A stretch of 33,224 nt of DNA from Phoronis australis. Lineage: Eukaryota; Phoronida; Phoronidae. Below are positions 1 through 10,200 of the stretch, piece by piece. Each line of letters opens with the position of its first letter. Position 1 is the first letter of the stretch. The stretch lies in assembly GCA_002633005.1 (NCBI GenBank), contig NMRA01000276.1, forward strand, positions 396,659 through 429,882, in the 5' to 3' direction. The notes under the pieces are model-generated. The model saw only the letters and a program-made list of their open reading frames with translations, searched no databases and had not been told where the DNA came from. The position numbers and the translations under genes are program-made.

Positions 1-1213
1 ACTGACTAGTAAATGAAAGCAAACGACGACGGAACTTAACACAACCGACGTAGAACAATGACTGACTCGGCAGCTCTCACAGTCAGACTATATGAAAAGA
101 AATTGGTGCGAAATGCTTGCCTCCTAAAATGTCACTTCCGGAAGAGCGGACGAATAATTAATAAAATTACGAAAAGTTGTAATTAAGTGGAAAATATGTC
201 TAGGATAACCAACGAACCTTATTTTAGCTCAAAATGACATGGAAAAAGGTTGCCTTCGCCTTTAAAAGGACTGGTTCCTGTTTTGTGTATATTAGGTCAT
301 TCCGTGGACTGTTAAAACTAAGAAATTTCCAATGCACAATCTGATCTGGAATCAGCTGGATTAAACTTGACAAACAAGCATATTGTGTTGGTACACTATG
401 CTGTGCTAAAGTCGATCAGAATCACAAGGCCTGTGTGTGTGTGTGTGTATGCATGGGCGTGTGTGGAATATGCCACACATTTATGAATCGGCAGATGAAA
501 GTTAAGTCTAATTTCTGTGAAAGTTGATCACTTTTCTCGGTTCAGTTGTGTGGTGATAGTATTTCATAAAAAGCACATCTTCACAGCATTTTTCGAAAGT
601 CGTTTCTTATAGTATTTTTTTAATGTTGGTGAGGGTCGGAGCATGCTGTTTATAACATAATCTCTGAATTAGGTGAGTTTATCTGATAAGTATAGACAGT
701 GAGAGCGTTGGACTATGTAAACAGTCTCCCCTTATTATCATTGTCAAACTGATAATGATCACCAACATCTGGAAATTCACTTCACAGGGCGGGACGTCAC
801 GAAATTAAAATAAGTGTATATCCTAAAAGCCCAGAAGGCATGGTGAGCTTTATTTTAAAGATTTCTTGGTACCCGTAAATAAATATTGCCCCTCTTCAAT
901 AGGAGTTGTACATATTTTGTTTATGTAACAGCGAGAGGTTGATTATTGTGTGGGGATTTGCATGGACATTTTAATTGAGTTTTATTGTTATTTTATGGAA
1001 ATTGTTTATCAATCTTCAAGCAAACTTTTTTCAAAAATGTAATATTCATGTACTGCATGAAGTGTATTTTTCATCGCAACTCGTAACAGTTCTTTAAGCG
1101 CATTATTTATGCAACAAGTTTTCTTTAATGATTTTAAATGATTCAATTATCTGACAAATCCTTTTTGGACATTTTCTAGAGTTATGATCTTTTATGCTTT
1201 TATCAGATTTGAA
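1..1213. other. AT-rich non-coding stretch, no gene seen
   Basis: I see no coding exon on either strand here. The only structure is a short GT microsatellite near 431-448, followed by a GT-rich patch to about 470. Reading frames are short and of low-complexity composition. Confidence 0.5.
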
Positions 1214-1217
1214 CATT

Positions 1218-1341
1218 GTGTGTGGGTCGATTGACATAAAGTTTTGAACTGTGTGGGTGGATTGACATAAAGTTTTGAACTGTGTGGGTCGATTGACATA
1301 AAGTTTTGAACTGTGTGGGTTGACTGACATAAAGTTTCAAA
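1218..1341. repeat. 31-bp tandem repeat, four copies
   Basis: Four head-to-tail copies of a 31-bp unit begin near 1218, 1249, 1280 and 1311, each containing gattgacataaagttttgaa or a close variant. Open frames running through it on the minus strand owe their length to the repeat. Confidence 0.9.
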
Positions 1342-1458
1342 CACTTATTAAATGATCTTTGGGCCAGGGAATGGTTTCTCAGATTTTCGATTTTCTTTCG
1401 AACAACCAAGATATTGGTTATCAAAAAAGATATTTTGATGTTCATGCGCACTCGGGGA

Positions 1459-1478
1459 GGGGGCTCATTTGAGCCCCC
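1459..1478. repeat. GC-rich short hairpin
   Basis: A 9-bp stem, gggggctca against tgagccccc, with a 2-nt loop stands out in AT-rich surroundings. It is probably part of an old dispersed repeat. I see no gene end next to it that would make it a processing signal. Confidence 0.5.
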
Positions 1479-1836
1479 CATTTGGTGAAGTGGGCAAAAA
1501 GGTCCGCCTCGGAGAAACAAAAAGTCCGAGGAAATGAGAAAAAAGTTCACTAAAAAGGTGCAAACAAGCAATTCACATCTGTGGGTGTGGTACTCCATTT
1601 TTTTTAGTCGTTGGTTTTTTTTGTCGGTAAGAGGTCCAGAAAGTCGGAAAATCAAGCAACCCTCTATTAAAGGTTAGGTGCGCGCATGATGTTGATCTCT
1701 GTTGTTTGAGACTAAATCAGAAATGTGACACAGTTCCCTGGTATTGGCAATTAGAATGTACAGTTCAAACACTAAGTTGCCAACAGTTATTTAGAAAATC
1801 ATGTTCAAGCAAAAGCATCCATTTTTACACAAAAGG

Positions 1837-1884
1837 TTGTCACATGATTACAACCTGTTCTTGTCACATGATTACAACATGTTC
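1837..1884. repeat. 24-bp tandem duplication
   Basis: Two adjacent copies of a 24-bp unit starting ttgtcacatgattacaac occur at 1837 and 1861 with one difference. Confidence 0.85.
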
Positions 1885-1967
1885 TTGGACATTTTGAGGC
1901 ATCCATTGAGAGTATGGCTGCAATGGTTCCACTTTTTTGATTCCATTCGTTTAATCCATTTTTATCC

Positions 1968-2050
1968 TCAGTTCTCACAGTACAGTTCCCATTGTGCTTA
2001 TTGTGCTGAAAATCAGATAATACTATTGTGTGATTCATGTGAAGGAGCAG
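1968..2050 (+). CDS. possible exon fragment with a PHD-finger-like half motif
   Basis: After a good splice acceptor (a pyrimidine-rich tract ending in cctcag near 1976) the plus strand reads HCAYC-x8-CDSCEGAV. This is the spacing and wording of the first half of a PHD zinc finger (C-x2-C-x7/8-C-D-x-C). The expected His and last Cys pair do not follow in frame: the reading becomes hydrophobic and lysine-rich. It could be an exon cut short of its donor, a decayed fragment, or chance. No linked plus-strand exons were found, so treat it as a hint only. Confidence 0.2.
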
Positions 2051-3989
2051 TTTTTATTCTTTTCTTAAAAAAACTATCTCTTAGAACTATAATGAAATAT
2101 TACAGAAATAAAAACAAAAATGGTCCTTGCTTTTCTTTTTTTGGTATTAACATTTCTATTTCTAAATCAACAAAGATATACAAAAATGAGATATATGCAA
2201 ATGAAACACAGTCGCACACACGCACACGCACATATTTAAATAATAGAACTTCAGCGTTGGTCTAATCCTTGCTTTTCTATTGAGACCACAAACTAAGTCA
2301 AAGGAATGGTGTACTTCGCTAATAAGTTATGGTAGTGATCAAACTAGTGATTATAATCTCCATGTAAATCCACAAGAATAGAGATTAAAAGCAGCAGTTT
2401 CTATTGGATTGTTAATACATGTAGCCATATTTATATATTTTTGTAGAAAATTTATATGTATATGTATATAGACTTACTTTTATATTGAATTGAAGGTGAT
2501 TGATATTAGCTTGTTAAATGTTTCCTAAACATTTCCACATTGTATTGAGTGTGATATGTGTTATAGTTTTCTTTGTATTTTATTTATTGATGATTTTTAT
2601 TAAAAGATATTCTGGAACTTATATTTTCCAGAAAAAATGAGTGTTTATTTTACACAAAATTGTATGATCATTCTATAATCAACACTTTAGAATGAACATT
2701 TTGTTAAAGCTGTATTTGTCGGTGTTGGGGCCTTTTGTTCTCATAAAATGGATCTTGTATAAATATCCCTTACTGTCTTAAGATTCTGCTTCCTGTGCCA
2801 ATCAGGTTATGAGACCATCAGCTACTGAAGAGGGTGCTTCATACTTTATCAGGGTCGAACAACCCTAAAATTGTGATTTCGAAAATGGCACATGTATGGA
2901 TTGACAGTTTGTTAGGTTTAAAGAATCCTGTCATGGTAAGGAATATTAGAAGACCAGTTGTATGAAGGTAAAAGGCCCAATTCCATTTTAAGCTTAACAA
3001 TGAGAATGGAATGCAGCCTTAAGATTGGTAAAAATATACTTAACTCAAGGCACCATTTGTAGACAATTCAATAAATTTGGAGCTCTGACATTTCGATGGC
3101 AGAGCAGTCTACTCCTTGCTCCTTACTGGACACAGTTCAATTTTTATCATAGCTTATAGACTAGTTTCATGGAATCTGTTTGTCAGTGGACCACTTTATC
3201 ACCAGGAATCAGTGCATTATATTGGACATATAATTTAAAAGTTCAATTGTATCCTGAAAAGACCAGTTGGATTTTGTAAGATTATGTATATTACTCCCAG
3301 GATTATTTAATGAAAGGCTGAAGAAAAGTTGTGGTTCATGTTGCTTTTTGAAATAATATGTAACTTTCATACCTAAATTTCATCTTTAATTTCACCATTA
3401 CAACGCACACACAGCACACGTTCAGTGCAAATTCCAAAACAAACACACGTTCGTGTCCGTGCCCCTCCATCATGCCCCTTGTAACACATTATCTGCATTT
3501 ATGGGTTTCAAGCAGCTGTTCTTTAGTAGAGATTATATTCCTCCCATATTCAATGCCCCTGAGTTGTTTATCAAACTTTCTCTCTTTGTACGTTGACCAT
3601 GAGCTGCCTACTTCTTGTCAGAACCTAGGAACCAATATGATTCCAGGTCTGAACAAAACGGTAAGACCTAGTGTTGGTTAATTTGTGTCGTAGACAGGAC
3701 CGCGTCTGTGCTGCAGCCTCCCGTCGTGACTCGGAGCTCAGCGGCTTGCCCTTGTCCACAGGAATGGGCTCTCATCAAGCAGCTTAAATCCGGCGAGCTT
3801 GGTCTTTTGGATTGCCATCCCTGCAGAATTGTGTTTGAACTCGGTGCTGGCTCGATCTTCGTATTTTAATAACATACCTTTTATAAATTTACTGGACTAC
3901 TACGGGTAGACAGCCAGTCGAGCCAGTACTGCTTGCTCTGGCGGTTGGTATGTCACTGAGGTGCACAAGATATTCGTATATTGCGCAAA
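2051..3989. other. AT-rich intergenic DNA
   Basis: No convincing gene is visible. Between about 2805 and 2940 the sequence weakly resembles 6275-6400 (both contain accatcagc and aaccctaaaattg), which suggests an old dispersed repeat. A second short patch near 2981-2999 (ccattttaagcttaa) recurs at 4783-4797. A plus-strand open frame at 3472-3681 runs into a strong donor-like site (aacg|gtaaga near 3660), but its product is not recognisable. Confidence 0.45.
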
Positions 3990-4258
3990 TCAGCACTTTT
4001 CTATGTCACAGTATTCCCAGGTCTTTTTCGATTTTGTTGTGTAGCACCATGGTCGTTGCCGTCGTAGATTGTATGGGTTCCTGCAGTAGTTATTTCCCAC
4101 GATTCCATTAATATGGTTGTCGATGGCTTTGGCAGAATAAACGGAATGTTGATGAGGATATTGTGAGTCCCATCTCTGACATGTGACGCCGCTGGCAGTG
4201 TAGTCTAACGTACCCCTGTAATCCCGACCGTCTGTGTACCGCAATAATTTGCAAGTTT
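3990..4258 (-). CDS. astacin gene exon 9: kringle domain and stop
   Basis: The exon opens after a pyrimidine-rich acceptor (tttttag) in phase 1 and ends at TGA. It encodes a complete kringle of about 87 residues with six cysteines in the usual places: Cys-Lys-Leu at the start, VTCQRW, NNYCRNP, RPWCYTT, WEYCDIE and the terminal EKC. Kringles are triple-disulfide protein-binding modules, some of which bind lysine. The last cysteine is the last residue of the protein, so the kringle is the C-terminal domain. One whole kringle in one exon with phase-1 entry fits exon shuffling. Confidence 0.9.
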
Positions 4259-7200
4259 CTAAAAAAGTAATTAAACTTTTAAGTTTAGAAGCTAAACAGA
4301 AACGTCAAAAAGGCTCGTTACCGGACCGAGTACTTGATTTGGGAAAACTAAGTCCGTATAATCATATTTTTTGAAAAGGATACTAAACCCTGCCCTGGTG
4401 ATTGAAACCAATCGTCGTTTTGTCACTTACTGATCCAGACATTGGCGTCAATCTTGCAGGAATTAGCTTTAGACTGGCAGATAAGATATGGTTCTTAGTG
4501 GGTGGTCTTTTCCCCGCAGTTGCCGTGCAATTCGCTTCAGTGGTCACGCTTGCCCGTTTTCCAGACTTTAAAATATAAAGGAGTTTTCAAATTTTCCTCC
4601 AAACTTTTCAGGATTATTGAGTGTTACAGAGGGTTATTTCGTTTCAGAGAGCTGGATGGGCCAGTTCTGTTAATAGGCCAAAACCGGGTTTGTTATGCCC
4701 TTTTAAAATTACACGCCAAATGCTGCGTTAGGAGGTGACAGAACGAGGAGTAGCGGAAATCATCAAAACAGGGTTTAGTATCCATTTTAAGCTTAAAAGA
4801 AAAAATGCAAAATCTAGTGGCAAACTGTATGGCATAGATGCACATGAATTGTTGTCGGCTTGAATCTCCTCATATCTTCTTGGGTAACCAGTTAGAAACA
4901 CAATATCAACTTATCTAAGTTTCTGCCGGAAGTATAGACGAGTACATGTACTTACTATTGGCAACTTTTTCACAGATGAATGGAAAAGCGTATTGTGGTA
5001 TGTCCTTTACCGACCCTGCCCACGTCCCCTGCCAACGCAACCTGCCGTCTCTCATGTCCTTAGCAAGAACTAATGTGGTGTACTTGCCCGGCTGACCCGG
5101 CCCAAACCTGTGGTACCGCATCTGGCGGTGTCGACGGTCGCGATGGTGCCAAATCCAGACAGATCTGTCGTATCTTTTTCCTCCTAAGTATGAAAAATAA
5201 TTATACGTGTAATGTGATCACGGTCGTGCTACCATTTGAACATGTTTAATCAGACTACATATGAAATTTGAACATGGTCAATAGGTGTCACTGGGAAGCG
5301 TCACTTCCTTTCCAAAGGACGTTTTGAGATAAAAACTCCTTGTCACTCACATTTTCCAGTGATTTATTCGTGCATGAAGTTGAAGCTACTTCCAGAATTG
5401 CTCATGCCCCTATAGGGGAAGCACTTGAGCTATTAGGAGCACTTTAACACTTAGGATGTGACTGCTGGGAACATAACGTTATTACCGTCCCGTCACGGTT
5501 AGGCAAAATGGTATGCATTTCTTCATTCAACATTAACTATGAGAGTTGGGTAAAGAATGGACAACAAAACAGACATGGCCAAATTTAAGAAATGCACATA
5601 TTCGTGGGATAGTCGCCTGCACCTATAAGCTAAAGCGTAGGCGCATCTACGCCTGTACTTACAAGCGAAGCGCATTTCGAACAAAGGCTCACATTGACCT
5701 TAATTCGTGCACACAAGTACAAACTACTCTTTGTTGTAACCATACCTGTTCGCCATTCCGTTACTTCTGGGAATGTGTTTTCTAAGTAGTTTGTGAGGAA
5801 GGCGTCCTCCGTCGAATCATCAATGCTCACCAGTCTCGCGTTTTCACTGTGACATTCTTTACCAGCGCCTGCGAATTGTTTCGGCTTCAGCACAAACTTG
5901 TAGCAACTGTTCTCATTGCGCACCCAGCCTTCAGGACAGCCTGTCGTGTAAAATACAAACAATTTCATACCTTGGTCATTCATCACGTTTCGCACGCGAA
6001 TGACGTCATAAAAAGTGTCTAATCCCTTTTGCCTAAACTATTGCTTCGATGGTGTGCCAGTCGTGCAACTAAACCACCTTGGTGACCCAACTAAAGCTGT
6101 TGCAAGGTTCTTGTTGATATTTTAATCTAAATAATAAGACCAGTTTACTTAGCAAAAAAATTTTTATTTCAAGCTGCGTTCAGTTCACCCTATCTAGTTG
6201 CATGAAAAGGAAAATTGAAGTAAACCTCCGTGACTGACATAAAATCGGTCACTAAATACTCTTTATATTGACAGGATACCATCAGCGATTAAAAAACCCT
6301 TTAGATCTTATTGGAATTAACCAACCCTAAAATTGAGGATACAGAATGCCTGTGATTTGACTTGCCGGTTTATTCGGCAATACCATGATTCAAGATTTAA
6401 TGGTAATGTTTTTAGACCCCAAAGCGCTTTGGTTAAAAATTCAGCAATGACATATAAAAGTAGCTGGGTAAAATGCATCATTCATAAAAAATGCTACATT
6501 GACGGATCGCCAATAAACAAGACAGACCATCTTACCTTTGATTTGCTTGTTACAACGATACATATCGCGTAGCTGTGCAATGTCGAGTTCACTCAGTGCA
6601 ATGCGCTGACCAATGGAGAATTTCAATTTTTTACCAATTCCAATGACCTATTGAAAAACACGTAGTGTTAAGAGACATAGCGTCAGTTATGCAACGGGCA
6701 GCCCACACTATGACGTTAAACGCACATCAGTTTTTCTTTATTTTAGCAGAAGATATGTTTATTCAGGGTAAAACCTATTCACTTATACAACTGGAATCCA
6801 ATAGGGCCCTGATCAGAAAGAAAATATTAAAAATCAAGTTAACAAGACGATATAAGAAGAATTAATATATACAAAAAAACGTTAACAAAAATTTGACACA
6901 GATGAGTGAAATATTAGAATAAAATTAGACACATTATTATTATTTCTGAAAGAATCGTTACCGATACGTCTTGGAGCAAGATGTCCACAAACGCATGCTA
7001 TATATTTACTCGTTCGTCGCCTCCAACATGTTCGCGTACGGAATGACGTCACTTCTCTCACGCTCGTAAGTTTGTTATAATGTATTGTTGGGTACATCAC
7101 AGTCCGTAAATGATATCACAGATGCGACAGACATGTTTATGGCATCAGGACCGCTACATCACGTCTAACGTACCTCGATCGTAGGTTCCCCGTTTGTAGA

Positions 7201-10200
7201 GAAATAATCACTAGCATAGTGCATGATACTGGAGTAGTCGTATGGATATCCTCGGGAGTTCTGAAGTTTCTTGGTGAGCTTTTCAAAGTTAACTCTTGTT
7301 AAAGGAGAGATGTTCCTTTTGATTATGTTGACGTATCGGTCTCTATCTCGTCGGCTCTGAGAACAAGATTTTATAATTTCACAATATGTGTAGCAATGGG
7401 CGATGGAACTGGTGTGTATTTAATATAAAGTTGTGCTGCAATAAGTATGAGGAAGTTTTAATAACATCAAACCAACTTGAACCCATGTGCTTACTTAAAA
7501 CCCAGCATACTAAGTCTAAAGTAAGTATTTGAATAGTATGGCTACTGCGGCAATATCATGTACAATGGAGTATCCAGAAATTTTCAACAAGGGGTCGAAC
7601 GCGACATTGTTGCCTTGGCGAGCGGCAACCCGCGTGGCCCTTGTTCCAATAACATTAGAAGACCAGCGCCCATGGCTCTTGTGATCTTGCAACTCGTTTA
7701 AAGAAGACAAAAACTGGACAATGCACTTTTCCATTCGTATTTCAATGCGAAGTGCTCAGTTTTACCTGTTCGTGCCAAAATCCCAGAGCGTGGACCGTCT
7801 CGTGAACAACAGTACCAAACTTGTCGCAGCCGTAACCAAGGGCGATTCTCTGTGCACCTTTTTGAACGCCTATATACGACCAGCATCTACTCAGAACAAA
7901 CACAAAAATCAACGTTATTACCATTCAAGATTTCGAATATGGTGAACAGTTTGTTGTGCTTCGCCATAAAGCCTCTTACAAAAGTTCGATGTAATAACGG
8001 ATGGATGGATGGACGTTTACAACAAGCATTTTAATTCTGACGTTACAAGGTGTTGAAGTAATGTCATCTGTTGCACTCCACATTTCGCTATAAACACTTA
8101 GTTGACATTTCCTCTGTAATACCTCTCTGCAGTCATAGGCGCCATGAAGACCAAGACCCGAGGTAGGCCTACAATCTTTGTACTCGAAATCGAACATTTT
8201 GCACACTTTCGTGTGAAAGGAAAGTGTCTTATCATTCTGTTCTCTAGTATGTTACGGTAAATGCTGATGAATTCGTTGAAAACGATACGACAATGATTAC
8301 TGGACACTACTTTTTCTTGTGTTTTTCGTATTGTCTGAAAACAATCCTTGTGTGCCGATCCCTGGTGTATAGCTTTGTAGTAGCTCCCCGAGCGTCATAC
8401 TGAGAAGAACAAACGATAGAAAATTGTTTTAAAAATTATATTAGACCGCAGTACTTCGAATGGATACTACATTCATCGAAGGCAAGAAATACAATGAGAC
8501 CTCGGTGAGTAGTGAGACATCATAGTAAAGGTCATGAGATAACAAACCATTCACGACATATCAAAAGGATTCTTGGCATAGCAGGTGTTCAAACAGAGTC
8601 TATAGTGCAATGACCAGCCAGTGAGCACAGCAGGTGGGACTAATTGAACGGGTTTCTCCATCAATATAATTAATGACTTAAGTAATAACAATCTATGTTT
8701 GTATTTATCTATATATCTGACAATAGTCTTATCCTCTTACTCTTTCCCCGACTCTCTTCTATGATGCACAGACTCAAAATGGTGGATAACACCATTTTGT
8801 GAGTGATAGGACAACCTGCGCGAAAGTGATCAGTCTGGCCAACACAACACTGAATAGGCAGAATGAAGACATTCATTCTCAGGGCATGTAAATTGGTAGA
8901 CAACGCTACATTTGCTTAAGATTCGTTCTGGCCTTTTACTCAAGCTGTTCTTTATGACAAGGCTATGAGTTTTAATATTCTGGTAATACACAATTATTTT
9001 TACCCTATCACCTGCTTTGTAAACAGCAACAACATGGCGTATCATTATCTTAATGACTTTCACAGTGCGATCCGCACACAAGGAGTATTTTTAGACAATA
9101 CGAAAAATGCGTAAAGAAGTCCAGTAATCATTGTCAACGTTTTTAACGAACTCTGCGCCAGAGGGGACTGTTGCCGAGTTATATTAATGTTGACGAGTGT
9201 CTATTCCAAGTTCGCACTTGGTGACCTTATATTCGAGCTACAATCTCGAGTAAAAACTCAAAATTTCCAGTAAAAAGTAAAAACTCGAACTTATAACCTT
9301 AATGCGTCATCAAGTGCAACTAGTTTGGGATATACAACTATCCACAAAAAACACTTGTCTTGGAGAAAACAAAAATGTCAAAAACAGTTTCGAGTTCGAT
9401 TTCGAGTAGAAAGATTACCCGGCAGACTAAATGATTATTCGCCTTACTATGTGATTTCTCCCCAAAGTGAGAAATGTTACGCGTCCATAAAGCCAAACTT
9501 ACCCTGGTTCATTCACGTAATAGACATAATTCGTGTCATCTTCCGTTGCCGGTCTGAATCTGACGCAGGTTTCTCTCATTATGTGTTCGTGGGCTCGCCG
9601 AATATGTTTCTTGACCTTTGAAGCTTTATATAGAACGGAAATGGTGGAGTATTAGCAACTGTTGGCCAAGATACACATAATGCAACAAGACACACATGTC
9701 AAGCACTTGTCCTTCTTCATGACATCCTAAATCTGATGTTATTCACAATTTCAATGCGGACAAATTTGTATTATTGTACGTTTGTCACCAAAGAATTGGC
9801 AAATATCAGTGTTGGGTGGACAATATATTGTTCTTGCGTGGAAATATGTCAGTCACGCAATTTATTTTATAACTCCGCAAAAGAGAAGAGTTAAATCCAG
9901 GATGCACCTGTTGTACATCTCTTGGAGCAGTCGTATGACCTAGTCGTGTAGCTTCAGCGACACTGGGGTCGTCCTAATACGTCATTCCAGGGCACAACTA
10001 TACTGAACAGCGTGCAGTTTGAACAGTTCAAATAAGTGCATTTCTTATTGATGTTTTTTAAATTGTTTATTCCATAGCTACAGAATGAAGCACACTGCAG
10101 CGTTCCTGACTCTATACATGCCGGTGACCACAGCCGCATAAAACTTACGGACCTCAAGTTGTCGTGGGCCGAGTGACCCGGGTAGGGATGACGAAGGTAT

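Noticed and set aside
1203-1655. 150-codon minus-strand frame
   Set aside because: Part of it is the 31-bp repeat and part looks like a dispersed non-coding repeat; no domain or splice support.
7516-7734. 72-codon minus-strand frame between exons 4 and 5
   Set aside because: It has no astacin-family content, and exons 4 and 5 join in phase without it.
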